NCBI GenBank assembly: GCA_018829445.1
Contig: JAHJTV010000079.1
Span: 62,001 to 126,000 of the forward strand
Reading direction: 5' to 3'
DNA from: a bacterium
GTDB taxonomy: Bacteria; SAR324; XYD2-FULL-50-16
DNA length: 64,000 nucleotides
The notes under the pieces are model-generated. The model saw only the letters and a list, made by a program, of their open reading frames with translations, searched no databases and had not been told where the DNA came from. This document shows, piece after piece, positions 51,232 through 60,497 of the stretch; position 1 is the first letter of the stretch; each line of letters begins with the position of its first letter. The translations under genes were made by a program, and so were the position numbers.

Positions 51232-54171
51232 ATGTTATCCCAAAAAAAGAAAGTATATAATAGAAGTTTTTTGCTTCTTTTTCTAGCAATCCTCAGTATT
51301 TTGTTTACCCATTGTTCATCCATTAATATGCCAAATCAAAGACCGGTTAATGAAGTTAGAAAGAGTCCTAATGATCACAGAGAGTATAAGAATCTCACTT
51401 TGCCCAACCAAATGGAGGTTCTGCTTGTCTCCGATCCTTCCAGTGACCAAGTAGCGGTTTCGCTTGATGTTCTTGCAGGGCAAATCCATGATCCGAAGGA
51501 CAGGCAGGGATTAGCTCACTTTTTAGAACATATGTTGTTTCTGGGTAATAAAAAGTATCCTGAACCGGACGGATTTGGGAAGTACCTTTCTTCTCATGGG
51601 GGGCAAAGTAATGCTTACACAGCATACGAAAATACAAATTACTTTTTTACGATTCAAAGCGATTATCTTGAGGGTGCAATTGACAGATTTGCCCAATTTT
51701 TTATCTCTCCGCTATTTGATTTTGATTTTGTTGAGAGGGAAATAAATGCTGTTAATTCAGAGCATAATAAAAACATTACAGATGATAGACGAAGAATTTA
51801 CCGAATATTAAAGCATGTTAGCAATCCCGGTCATCCCTATAGCCAATTCGGCACAGGAAACATTAAGACTCTCAAAGGTGAAGACCCCGATTACGGTCAA
51901 CTTCGCAGACAATTGATTGCCTATTTTGAACAGCGATATTCTTCGAATCTTATGAAACTGGTCATCGTCGGAAAAGATCCGCTTTCCAAGTTGGAGCAGC
52001 TGGCTAAAACTCACTTTTCTCCGGTCAAGAACCGGAATCTGAAAACCGAATCATTCAGGGATATTCCTTTAGTAGCTGATGAATTGCCCAGGAAGGTGAT
52101 CATTGAACCCGTAAAAGCCATGCGGCAATTGAGATTGACCTTTCAAATGCCATCGTACAGGCAATACTATCGCCATAAACCAAGTTCTGTTGTTTCCCAA
52201 CTTCTGGGTGATGAAGGTAAGGGTAGTGTACTGGGGTATTTAAGGAACAAAGGGTGGGCTACATCGCTTTCCGCAGGGGCAGGATTTGGAACAAGAGACT
52301 TCTCCTTTTTTGAACTGGAAATCAGTCTAACCCCGGAAGGGCTGAGTCACGAAAATGAGATTATTGCAACGATTTTTCAATATATTGAGTTGATTAAGAA
52401 AAAGCAGGACCTTTTCCAATATTTTAAAGAGATGAAAAAAATGGCGGAAATCGGTTTTCAGTTCAGGGAGAAGGAGGATACTTCTGACTATGCCAGGTAT
52501 CTGGCATCCAATCTTCAGGAAATTCCGGCTCGGGATGTTGTGGTTTCTCGCTGGTTATATGAGGATTATAGTCCTGAACTGACAAATCAGGTATTGAATC
52601 TATTAACCGTCGATAATCTCCAGATTGTTCTGGTGGCTCCAAATGTTAAAACCGACAGGGTTGAAAAGTGGTATGGAATCAATTATTCAGTAACAAAAAT
52701 AGAAAAAGAATTGATTGATCAATGGAAAAGCCCCGGGAAGAACGATTATTTGGCTCTACCGGCATCAAATCCATTTATTCCTGAAAATATTGAACTAAAA
52801 CAGATTGTTGTAAAGGAAAAGTTTCCGGTTTTGCTGAAAAATGGAGAGCAAATTCGTGTCTGGTTTAAGCAGGATAAACGATTTGAAGTCCCCAAAGGAA
52901 ATATTCAGGTACAACTGATGTCTCCATTAGCCTATTCTTCTCCAAAAAATGCAGCAATGAGCCGGTTGTACGTCAGCTTGTTACAAGAACATTTGAATGA
53001 ATACTCCTATCCTGCCAGTACCGCCGGATTAAACTATTCGCTTTCAAATTCGGTAAAGGGGCTTGTATTGAATATAAGTGGTTACTCTGAAAATATACCG
53101 TTATTGTTAAGTAAAATTGTTGATGCCATGAACTCTCTTAAGATTGATGGGAAACAATTTCAAATATTTAAGAATCAGATAAAAGAGCGTAGACAAAATC
53201 AGAAGCTAGCGCAGTCATTTCAAAGAATCACTTATGAATCCTATTATCTGATTTCTGAGACACTCTGGCATATCGATGATTATCTGCAGGTGATAGAGAC
53301 GATTACGATCGAAGAATTGGAAGCCTTTATTCCCCTGTTACTGAAGCAGATGAAAATTGAGATGTTGGGCCATGGCAATTTTAGCCTGGAGGAGATAACG
53401 AGTATCGGCGACCTGTTTGAAGCCAATTTTACGGGTTCTACTCCAAAATCGGTAGAAGATTCTGAGGAAAGGACCTTAAATGTTCCCGTTAAACCCGAAT
53501 TTACATACCAGATTCAGGTTGAGGATGTGAATTCAGCGATCCAGATTCTCTATCAGGCGGGTCCCGGATCAATTGAACAGTCGGCAATACTGGATCTTAT
53601 TCAACAGATTGTGGAGAAACCCTTTTATCATCAGTTAAGAACAATAGAACAATTGGGATATCTGGTTTGGTCCGGGTACCAGCAGGTAAATAAAGTTGAT
53701 GGATTTTACTTTATCATCCAATCCGGGATAAAAGATCCCGTATATCTTCAAGAGAGAATAGAAAGTTTTGTTAAAGGTTTCTATCCGACCCTTTCCGGTT
53801 TATCAAATGATGATTTCAGTCAATTCAAGGAGTCATTAATTTCCACCAAATTGGAACCACCCAAAAATCTTGGAGAGGAGACCCTTCGCTACTGGAACGA
53901 AATCTCATCCGGGAGTTACGAGTTTGACAGGATAGAGAAAGAGATTAGTGCTCTAAGGAAACTAACACTTGATGATGTAATTGAAGCATATCATTCTATT
54001 TTCATCAAAACTGAAACAGAGAAAAAAATCAGTATTCAAGCTTTTGGAAAGAATCATAAGATGAAATTGCCTCAGGATACACCAATTATAGATGTTAAAA
54101 AGTTCAAGTCTGGAATGAGTTTTTATCCAAATCCCCGGGGCGAGTTTAAAAACCGGATTTATCCCAATTAA
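51232..54171 (+). CDS. M16 zinc protease (pitrilysin/insulinase type)
   Basis: 979 residues. The N-terminal catalytic domain has the inverted zinc motif HFLEH (GLAHFLEHMLFLGNKKYPEPDGFGKYLSSHGG) with the third ligand in REINAVNSEHNKN. Full pitrilysin architecture of two M16 pairs is present, including a second domain with no zinc motif. The N-terminal segment SFLLLFLAILSILFTHC suggests lipid attachment at Cys28, but the residue before Cys is His, so the lipobox is atypical. Likely periplasmic, degrading small peptides. It is followed by three co-oriented genes. Confidence 0.93.
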   Translation: MLSQKKKVYNRSFLLLFLAILSILFTHCSSINMPNQRPVNEVRKSPNDHREYKNLTLPNQMEVLLVSDPSSDQVAVSLDVLAGQIHDPKDRQGLAHFLEHMLFLGNKKYPEPDGFGKYLSSHGGQSNAYTAYENTNYFFTIQSDYLEGAIDRFAQFFISPLFDFDFVEREINAVNSEHNKNITDDRRRIYRILKHVSNPGHPYSQFGTGNIKTLKGEDPDYGQLRRQLIAYFEQRYSSNLMKLVIVGKDPLSKLEQLAKTHFSPVKNRNLKTESFRDIPLVADELPRKVIIEPVKAMRQLRLTFQMPSYRQYYRHKPSSVVSQLLGDEGKGSVLGYLRNKGWATSLSAGAGFGTRDFSFFELEISLTPEGLSHENEIIATIFQYIELIKKKQDLFQYFKEMKKMAEIGFQFREKEDTSDYARYLASNLQEIPARDVVVSRWLYEDYSPELTNQVLNLLTVDNLQIVLVAPNVKTDRVEKWYGINYSVTKIEKELIDQWKSPGKNDYLALPASNPFIPENIELKQIVVKEKFPVLLKNGEQIRVWFKQDKRFEVPKGNIQVQLMSPLAYSSPKNAAMSRLYVSLLQEHLNEYSYPASTAGLNYSLSNSVKGLVLNISGYSENIPLLLSKIVDAMNSLKIDGKQFQIFKNQIKERRQNQKLAQSFQRITYESYYLISETLWHIDDYLQVIETITIEELEAFIPLLLKQMKIEMLGHGNFSLEEITSIGDLFEANFTGSTPKSVEDSEERTLNVPVKPEFTYQIQVEDVNSAIQILYQAGPGSIEQSAILDLIQQIVEKPFYHQLRTIEQLGYLVWSGYQQVNKVDGFYFIIQSGIKDPVYLQERIESFVKGFYPTLSGLSNDDFSQFKESLISTKLEPPKNLGEETLRYWNEISSGSYEFDRIEKEISALRKLTLDDVIEAYHSIFIKTETEKKISIQAFGKNHKMKLPQDTPIIDVKKFKSGMSFYPNPRGEFKNRIYPN

Positions 54172-54267
54172 GTAATCGCCTCAGGGCGAAAGCCACAAAG
54201 TCTTGGTTATTGCGGATTCTTCCTCTGAGGAAGATTATATTTGATAACATAAAGTAATGAATGATGT

Positions 54268-54570
54268 ATGGCTGATAAAAAGGAGATTGAACAAGAAATC
54301 AATCGGCGTTTGCAAAATGCCATCAATGCTGTTATTAACCAGCAAATTGCAGAAAAAGACCCCCCTGAAACCATTGAGACAATAGAAAGACTGGAAGCAG
54401 AAGGATTTTCAAGGGATGAGGCGTATGTACTGGTTGGTCACCTGGTTAGTCTGGAGGTGGCAGAACAACTCGCTGGTGAGCAGGGAATTGACATGAACCG
54501 ATATGTCGCTGCTCTGGAAAAACTTCCTGAACCGTTTGCTAAGAAGCGACAATCCGAAGATGATGAGTAA
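54268..54570 (+). CDS. Small acidic helical protein, unknown function
   Basis: 100 residues, highly charged, no signal peptide or membrane helix. Two or three predicted amphipathic helices: IEQEINRRLQNAINAVINQQIAE, ETIERLEAEGFSRDEAYVLVGHLVSLEVAEQLA and VAALEKLPEPF. No family recognised. It lies 96 bp after the M16 protease and 12 nt before fxsA, so it probably belongs to the same operon. A small hairpin TCTTCC/GGAAGA at 54218-54234 in the leader may limit readthrough from the M16 gene. Confidence 0.7.
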   Translation: MADKKEIEQEINRRLQNAINAVINQQIAEKDPPETIETIERLEAEGFSRDEAYVLVGHLVSLEVAEQLAGEQGIDMNRYVAALEKLPEPFAKKRQSEDDE

Positions 54571-54582
54571 GCATACCAAACA

Positions 54583-54933
54583 ATGTTTTCATGGCTTTTA
54601 ATAGTTGCTGTCTTTGCATTAGCGATGCTTGATTTTTTAATTCTGCTGCTGATGGCAAGTGGAATAGGAATAGTGATAATTTTTGTCTCGCAGACAACCA
54701 GCTTCGTTTTTGGCTGGATAATGCTCAGAAAAATGGATTTTAATCTGTTCTTTTTTCTTGATGCAGAATTGAAAAAGGGACAACCCATTATTAAAGAGCT
54801 CTGGGAGGAAGCTTTGATTCTTTCCGCAGCTTGTTTGCTGGTCATGCCTGGTTTTGTAACTGATCTCATTGGAATTGGTTTTCTTTTTCCTCAAATACGT
54901 GAATTTTGCTTCAAACTGGCGGATGATTATTAA
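54583..54933 (+). CDS. fxsA: FxsA family inner-membrane protein
   Basis: 116 residues. Four hydrophobic stretches (WLLIVAVFALAMLDFLILLLM, GIVIIFVSQTTSFVFGWIML, ALILSAACLLVMPGFVTDLIGIGFLF) and the family motif PGFVTDLIG. FxsA was first seen as a suppressor of F-plasmid exclusion of phage T7; its normal role is unclear. Its end overlaps the start of the S41 protease. Confidence 0.88.
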   Translation: MFSWLLIVAVFALAMLDFLILLLMASGIGIVIIFVSQTTSFVFGWIMLRKMDFNLFFFLDAELKKGQPIIKELWEEALILSAACLLVMPGFVTDLIGIGFLFPQIREFCFKLADDY

Positions 54934-56107
54934 CTCCTTAAGACGTCAAAAATTATCTCTTTACAGAATTTCCAACGGATCATTCCTGCTGGTTTTTTTC
55001 CTATTATTGTTTATATTTTCCGATAAAAAAAGCCAAGCGGATGACCTTAACGCTGAAATCAAGTCATTGGAGGATTTCAGCACGGTTTATCATATCATAA
55101 AAAGCCGCTATATTCAGGTCAAAAATTCTGAAGATCTAATGTTTTCAGCTATGGAGGGGATGGTTAGAGGCCTTGATCCCTATTCCGATATTCTGACCCA
55201 GAAAGATCTGGAAAAGCTGGAACTGCATTCTGTCGGCCAATATATCGGAGTCGGGGTAACCATACAAAAAAGTGGCGATCTGTTTGTTATCACGCAGGTT
55301 TTCAAAGACTCACCTGCTGCCGCTGCGGGAATAGTTGTTGGCGATATCATTATCAAAATTGGTGAAACAATACTTAAAGGAAAAACGGATGAGGAGATTC
55401 GAAGGTTGCTGGTAGGTGACATCGACACCAAAGTAAGTGTTGAAATCCAGCGTGGAACCCAAGAGGATGCTGTGCTGGTCAAAAATCTAAAGCGGAGTCT
55501 GGTTAAAGCGAATTCAGTTGAGTGTTTTAATCAGGACGAAAAAACCAAGGTGATTACGGTTTTTCAGTTTTTAAAACACTCTTCAAGGGAAATTGACGAG
55601 TGTATGAAAGAAGACAATCGATCGACAATCATCCTGGATCTTAGAAATAATCCCGGCGGTTTACTGATTTCAGCGGTTGAAGCTGCCGAACTGTTTCTGG
55701 GTATCGGGGAAGTCGTTCAGATCAGAAATCGGGAAAACGAGGTTATTGAGAAGTATATCTCCAGAAAACCGTTGCCGGAAGATGCTCCCAGACTGATTGT
55801 ACTGACAAACAGGTATTCCGCCAGTGCTGCAGAAATCCTTGCCGGTGCAATCAGGGATCGACAAGCCGGGGTTCTAATCGGAGAGCAAACCTTTGGCAAA
55901 GGTGTTGTCCAGACAATCTATAAGGTCAGTAATGATATCTATATCAAAATCACTACTGCTCACTATTACACGCCATCTGCCAAAAGCTTTGATAAGGTTG
56001 GCATTCAACCTGATATCGAGGTGAGTGATACGGAAGGGTTCACCAGGTATAACTCCAAAGACCTGATCTTTATGAAAGCTTTGGATTACGCAAAATCAAA
56101 ACAATGA
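54923..56107 (+). CDS. S41-family C-terminal processing peptidase (CtpA-like)
   Basis: About 394 residues from ATG 54923, which overlaps the fxsA stop by 11 nt; an upstream ATG at 54869 is less likely. N-terminal hydrophobic segment FLLVFFLLLFIF acts as signal or anchor. PDZ domain (YIGVGVTIQKSGDLFVITQVFKDSPAAAAGIVVGDIIIKI), then DLRNNPGGLL, the catalytic serine in NRYSASAAEILAGAI and lysine in GEQTFGKGVVQT. Normal CtpA size, unlike the 911-residue relative at 34001-36736. It processes C-termini of periplasmic proteins. Confidence 0.94.
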   Translation: MIINSLRRQKLSLYRISNGSFLLVFFLLLFIFSDKKSQADDLNAEIKSLEDFSTVYHIIKSRYIQVKNSEDLMFSAMEGMVRGLDPYSDILTQKDLEKLELHSVGQYIGVGVTIQKSGDLFVITQVFKDSPAAAAGIVVGDIIIKIGETILKGKTDEEIRRLLVGDIDTKVSVEIQRGTQEDAVLVKNLKRSLVKANSVECFNQDEKTKVITVFQFLKHSSREIDECMKEDNRSTIILDLRNNPGGLLISAVEAAELFLGIGEVVQIRNRENEVIEKYISRKPLPEDAPRLIVLTNRYSASAAEILAGAIRDRQAGVLIGEQTFGKGVVQTIYKVSNDIYIKITTAHYYTPSAKSFDKVGIQPDIEVSDTEGFTRYNSKDLIFMKALDYAKSKQ

Positions 56108-56116
56108 GCAATGCTT

Positions 56117-56461
56117 TTAGATTGTTTTGTCGAGATCAAGTTTGGAAAATGCTTCAAATTGGCTACAGAGTTCGTCTGCTGTCTCAACTGAAGAGTTTTC
56201 CGGGTTCTTTTCAATGGTAAAAGCAATTTCACTGGCTGTCAGCAGGCCATAGTTTGCGCAAGAGCCTTTAATATCGTGTGCTATTGTTTTCACCGTTGTT
56301 GCATCCTTGGAAGCGATGGCTTCCTTTAGTCTATGGGCTTTGGCAGTGCAGTCTTCCAATACTTCATTAATCATCTCCTGCAAATCTTCCAGATCTAAAC
56401 CCATACGTTCAGCAGCGTCTTCTATAGATTTTAGGACACTTTCACGAGTTATTTCAGACAT
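56117..56461 (-). CDS. Hpt domain phosphotransfer protein
   Basis: 114 residues, a single histidine phosphotransfer domain. The phospho-accepting histidine is H62 within IAHDIKGSCANYGL, the standard HxxKGSxxxxG motif. It should relay phosphate between a histidine kinase receiver and a response regulator, but neither is present in the window. It is downstream of the PilN/O/P-like genes on the same strand (135-bp gap) and convergent with the CtpA-like gene. Confidence 0.9.
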   Translation of the reverse strand: MSEITRESVLKSIEDAAERMGLDLEDLQEMINEVLEDCTAKAHRLKEAIASKDATTVKTIAHDIKGSCANYGLLTASEIAFTIEKNPENSSVETADELCSQFEAFSKLDLDKTI

Positions 56462-56596
56462 AGGTCTCCGTTCTATTCTTCAAATGTATTTGGTTCTGTT
56501 GAATCTCAAAGTAAAAAACCTTAAATTATCAAAGATTACCTAGTTATTTACTTTACTCGACTTTCTCTGGCAACACAAGAAATGACGCAGGTGGGA

Positions 56597-56929
56597 TTAT
56601 TGAGAATCCAGGGTAGAGTGGTATTTTCTCTGATTATGGAAATAATCCAATCCAATATTTGAGATATTGAGAATTCTGAAGCCTTTGATCTCATCTCCTT
56701 CCAAAACCTCATAATCGCTGTCTCCAATTGTAATGATGCCATAGATAATATCATCTATTATTATATAGCCTTTAAAAACAAGGTTATCCACCTGTGTTTC
56801 CTCCATGATTTTGATTTCTGATGGAATCTTACATTGAAATGGATTGGAGGAGGCACCCATTGTAGGGACAGTCAAAAAGAACAGCAGAAAAGTAATAAAT
56901 TTAATCAGATCACTTTGGGCAATATACAT
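56597..56929 (-). CDS. PilP/GspC-like periplasmic protein
   Basis: 110 residues. Signal peptide LIKFITFLLFFLTVPTMG, then NPFQC, then a small beta domain (VDNLVFKGYIIIDDIIYGIITIGDSDYEVLEGDEIKGFRILNISNIGLDYF). This matches the PilP/GspC homology region: LxGxI, VxVGDxxxGxxV, I. It is expected to bridge the inner-membrane platform to a secretin. No secretin gene follows. It overlaps the PilO-like gene by 25 nt. Assigned by position and pattern. Confidence 0.65.
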   Translation of the reverse strand: MYIAQSDLIKFITFLLFFLTVPTMGASSNPFQCKIPSEIKIMEETQVDNLVFKGYIIIDDIIYGIITIGDSDYEVLEGDEIKGFRILNISNIGLDYFHNQRKYHSTLDSQ

Positions 56930-57459
56930 TTCAGTTCTATCTCAAGGGTTAGTAACGGATCTTTTTCCAACGGCGAATTATTGATGAAACGGCAGTTGAC
57001 AATAATCAGATATTTGTTTGTCAACGCAAATGACTCAAGATATTGAGAAAGCTCATGGAAGTTTCCTTCCAGGGACTGGCTGATATTGACCTGAAAGAGA
57101 TCAGGGTTTTTATTAGAAATTTCAAACCCCTGTGAGATAACTTTGACATGATGTTTTTGCTGAAGTGTATTAAAAAAAACAGGTAGAAAGGATGGATCTT
57201 TGATGGTTTTGAACTGATTTCGATAACTGTTAACGCGCTGGGAAGTCTGCCCGCTCTTATGACTGTAGTAGTCAATATGTAATACATAGGTTTCCAGTAT
57301 CTGTTTTGTCTGGTCCAATCTGTCGATTTTTGTCTCATAATAGGGAATTTCCTCCAATGCAGGAAACAGAACCGCAAACACCAGGTAAGTGTTTAGCAGA
57401 ACTGCCAAAGCAAAGAGTTGGATCTTTCGATTGTGAATCCAGTCTTTATTCTGTTCCAT
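56905..57459 (-). CDS. PilO/GspM-like inner-membrane platform protein
   Basis: 184 residues. Short basic start (NKDWIHNRKIQ), one membrane helix (LFALAVLLNTYLVFAVLFPAL), a coiled-coil (YYETKIDRLDQTKQILETYVLHIDYYS) and a C-terminal ferredoxin-like domain (HHVKVISQGFEISNKNPDLFQVNISQSLEGNFHELSQYLESF). This is the PilO pattern, including the closing EGNFHELSQYLE. Overlaps its neighbours on both sides, so the three genes form an operon. Confidence 0.72.
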   Translation of the reverse strand: MEQNKDWIHNRKIQLFALAVLLNTYLVFAVLFPALEEIPYYETKIDRLDQTKQILETYVLHIDYYSHKSGQTSQRVNSYRNQFKTIKDPSFLPVFFNTLQQKHHVKVISQGFEISNKNPDLFQVNISQSLEGNFHELSQYLESFALTNKYLIIVNCRFINNSPLEKDPLLTLEIELKCILPKVI

Positions 57460-58714
57460 AGCTGCCTGACGGAAGAATGATAAGTATATATTTTTTTAAC
57501 GTTTTACCTTTTATAATTTCTCTTGTGTTTTCTACAAGGTTGGTTGGTCCGATTTCCTTGGTGAAGTGGCTGACCAATGCTGGTAAATCAATGTCTTCAT
57601 AATCAAAAAGTTCAAGTTGAATCCGGTTTTTTGATAGAATAACGGTTTTGATCCAGAGAGTTAACGGGATAATATCATTCAGTTTTTTGGTAATGGAAAT
57701 GGGATCATACTGCAGATATTCGATTGTGCTTAATAGCGATTCAACCATGGCAACGGACTGTTCATTGGAAGCCAGACTTTCCAGTTCGCCTGTTTTATCT
57801 TGAAGAAGCTGCACCTCCTTTTGCAGCGCCTCTCTTTTATCTTTCAGTTTCTGCAGGTTATATTGAGAGAAGAGAGAATAGGATACCATAATAAAGGTAG
57901 TAATAATGGCGAGAAGGGTTGGAGAAAGAATTCCGGAGAAGTATCGAGATTTCATCCTCGTTTTTTTCAGGATCGACTTAATGCTGTTTTTCCTTCCACT
58001 CGGGAATAATAATTCTGTAATCGGTTTCGAGTCATTCGAATGAGGATCCAGCATGACGGAAATTCTCGATTCATTTTGAAGAGAGTCACAAATCAGTTTC
58101 TCCATCGATAATTGTTTTTCCAAAGGGGAGAGGGATCTGTTCCAGTTATAAAAGTGGGTTATCTTCGGGAATTCAACTAACCAACTGAATTGCAGGATCT
58201 CTTCCTGAAGAATAACGGTTATGGTTTTAAATCGGCGAAGATAGATTTGCGGGTACTTTATTAAATTGGATACTAAATATGATATGGCGGGTTTCCAGGT
58301 GAATCTGATTTTTTCTCTCTTCAATTCTTGTATGATGCTTTGCCCCTTCTCTGATAAATGAGAGTAAATCGTGATCGCCTTTTCATGGCTTAATGCAAAG
58401 GACTCAAGATGGCGATTTTCTTTTGGAAACCGACTGAATCCAAGTGTTTGGACATCTGCCAGGGGAAGATCCTTTTTATTCAAAGAGATTGTTTCGTGAA
58501 CATATGAGTATACATAAGGAGCTGACAGTAGAATGAGGGACTTCTTGTCGGTTCGCAATCTATCGCCCAAAGTATCAACGTTTTTTATAACAAAACCCTT
58601 TTCTCTAGCGCAAAAGACCTGAATGAGTGATTCATTTAGGAGAACGACCCTTAAATGCCTGCGGGGTAAAGGTGATTTTAAAAAGGGAAGACCTGCTTTC
58701 TGATCAAAACGCAT
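57446..58714 (-). CDS. PilN/GspL-like inner-membrane platform protein with divergent cytoplasmic domain
   Basis: 422 residues. Residues 1-250 form a cytoplasmic domain with no recognisable actin-like motifs. One membrane helix spans about 262-284 (LLAIITTFIMVSYSLFSQYNLQ). A coiled-coil follows, then the PilN-type domain DPISITKKLNDIIPLTLWIKTVILSKNRIQLELFDYEDIDLPALVSHF. This is a GspL-like fusion of a PilM-like and a PilN-like part, as in the gene at 30372-31724, but with little visible similarity to it. First gene of a three-gene minus-strand set. Confidence 0.72.
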   Translation of the reverse strand: MRFDQKAGLPFLKSPLPRRHLRVVLLNESLIQVFCAREKGFVIKNVDTLGDRLRTDKKSLILLSAPYVYSYVHETISLNKKDLPLADVQTLGFSRFPKENRHLESFALSHEKAITIYSHLSEKGQSIIQELKREKIRFTWKPAISYLVSNLIKYPQIYLRRFKTITVILQEEILQFSWLVEFPKITHFYNWNRSLSPLEKQLSMEKLICDSLQNESRISVMLDPHSNDSKPITELLFPSGRKNSIKSILKKTRMKSRYFSGILSPTLLAIITTFIMVSYSLFSQYNLQKLKDKREALQKEVQLLQDKTGELESLASNEQSVAMVESLLSTIEYLQYDPISITKKLNDIIPLTLWIKTVILSKNRIQLELFDYEDIDLPALVSHFTKEIGPTNLVENTREIIKGKTLKKYILIILPSGSYGTE

Positions 58715-59015
58715 CTTTGTGTCTGATATTGTTTAAAATGGTTTTGATTTATATAGCAGGTATTTTTTGTTTTTAAAAAGTGTTCGTTACCTAAAAGGAG
58801 GCTATATTTTAATATATGCAATTGTTACAGGTACTTAAATAGAAGGTATAAATAGAAAACAAAGCGACAATTTCAAGGTTTGATTTTTCCATGATTGATT
58901 TGATCAAAAATAGATAAAAGATGAAAATCGGTTTTTGATCGGAGAAAATGGGATTTAGCGAAGTTAACAACAGGTATAAAATGGAGATATTTTCAGATCC
59001 TTAGACGTCCGGTCT
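58715..59015. other. Intergenic region upstream of the PilN-like gene, no gene seen
   Basis: 301 bases between the end of the pentapeptide protein gene and the start of the PilN-like gene, both minus strand. It is AT-rich and must hold the promoter of the pil-like operon. No coding frame, tRNA or strong hairpin seen. Confidence 0.5.
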
Positions 59016-60398
59016 CTACTTCTCAGATTCATAGTGGCAGATACTGATGGAGCTTTCTTTACAGATGGCTCCATTGATCCAGGTTGTCTTATTCAGCACG
59101 GTTTGGTTGAAAATCGCTTTTTCAATGAGAGCGGTAAAAAGGCTGGCGTTGGTTAAATCAGCAAAGGAAAAATCAGCTCCGATCAATTTTGCCTTTTTCA
59201 AATTGGCTCCAACCAAATCGGCGCTAACAAAGCTGGCGTTGCGGGGATCGGAGCTCAAAAGGTCTGTTTTTTTCATGTTGGCATTTTTGAAGTTAACACC
59301 AATCAGATTTGCCCTTTTTAGGTTTGCATCTTGGAGGTTGGCATTTTCCAGGTTGGCTCCCGTTAATTTACCTTTTTCCAGATTAGCTCCCTGGAGATCA
59401 GCTCCCGCCAGAATGGCTCCTCTCAAAATGGCTCCCTCAAATTGGGCGTTTTTGAGATTAGCCCCGGACAGATCCACCTCAGTTAGGTTGGCTTCTCGGA
59501 AATCCGCTTCCTCAAGATTGGCGCCCTTTAATATCGCCCCTCTCAGCGTCGATTGATAAAAATTTGCCTTTTCCAGGGAAGCATTCTCAAATCTGGTGTT
59601 CTCAAATTTTGCCCTGGAAAGATTAGCACTGATCAGTTTCGTGTTGCTTAGGTTGGCATTTGACAAGTCAGCTTCAATAAAAACAGCGCCAATCAGATTG
59701 GCTCCTTCCAAGTTTGCTGATACCAGTGTCGAATTGCTGAAATCGGTTTTATAGGCGTAGACTTTGCTGAAATTGGCGAAAGACAGGTCGGATTCAATTA
59801 ACTGGGCCCCCTCTAGGTTCGCTTCACTAAAATCTGCATATAGTGCGTTGGAATTCACCATTTTCAGATTTTGAAGTGATCCCTTTTTATAACTGGAATT
59901 TGATAAATTGGAATCCAAGATAGTTGCAGATTTCAGACTGCCTCCATCAAAGGTTGTCCCGGATAAATTGGAGTTTTGAATTCGGGTTTTATTAAGATCA
60001 GCTTTATTCAGGAAAGCGTTAACCAAAAATGTTGAATTCAGAATTGATTGGCTAATCTTTGCACCGGTCAATTGTGCATTTTCCAGATTTGCTTCGCTTA
60101 AATTTGATTTTTGAATATTTGCATCCTCGATTTTAATGTTCCTGAGATCGGCATTCTTCAAATTGCATTGGACGCATTCTTTTTTTTCCAGAAGATTTTT
60201 AATGCACCCTTCGTTCTGACTTTCGTTGCAGTTTTGAATGGTGGTTCTTCCATAAAACTGCTGAATAAAGCTGTTTGAATCCTCGCCAGTCTGTGCATAA
60301 GCAGGGAGACATTTAAATATAAGCAGACTCAATAGAGCTGACAGGATTAGCCCTGATGAAATCTTGAAAGATGGAAAATGGCGTGTGTCAGGCAGCAT
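59016..60398 (-). CDS. Exported pentapeptide-repeat protein
   Basis: About 460 residues. Signal peptide (FKISSGLILSALLSLLIFKCLPAYA, cleavage before QTG) from the ATG at 60398; an upstream ATG at 60449 would put 17 odd residues in front. From about residue 85 to the end it consists of around 70 tandem pentapeptides of the A(D/N)LXX type, giving a right-handed quadrilateral beta helix. A short Cys-containing cap (CNESQNEGCIKNLLEKKECVQC) precedes the repeats and another (CKESSISICHYESEK) ends it. Secretion makes DNA-mimic gyrase protection of the Qnr type unlikely; a periplasmic or surface role is likelier. No partner gene nearby. Confidence 0.9.
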   Translation of the reverse strand: MLPDTRHFPSFKISSGLILSALLSLLIFKCLPAYAQTGEDSNSFIQQFYGRTTIQNCNESQNEGCIKNLLEKKECVQCNLKNADLRNIKIEDANIQKSNLSEANLENAQLTGAKISQSILNSTFLVNAFLNKADLNKTRIQNSNLSGTTFDGGSLKSATILDSNLSNSSYKKGSLQNLKMVNSNALYADFSEANLEGAQLIESDLSFANFSKVYAYKTDFSNSTLVSANLEGANLIGAVFIEADLSNANLSNTKLISANLSRAKFENTRFENASLEKANFYQSTLRGAILKGANLEEADFREANLTEVDLSGANLKNAQFEGAILRGAILAGADLQGANLEKGKLTGANLENANLQDANLKRANLIGVNFKNANMKKTDLLSSDPRNASFVSADLVGANLKKAKLIGADFSFADLTNASLFTALIEKAIFNQTVLNKTTWINGAICKESSISICHYESEK

Positions 60399-60497
60399 AA
60401 AACAAATAAAAGAATGGAGGTAAATACGATTTTTAGTTGTTGACATCAATACCGTGAATTTTTGAATCTGTCTAATTTGGAGCTTTAACCGCCACTA

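Noticed and set aside
59047..59556. 169-residue open frame on the plus strand opposite the pentapeptide-repeat gene
   Set aside because: It is the complement of a highly repetitive gene; its Leu/Ala/Ser-rich low-complexity sequence mirrors the repeats and has no motif.
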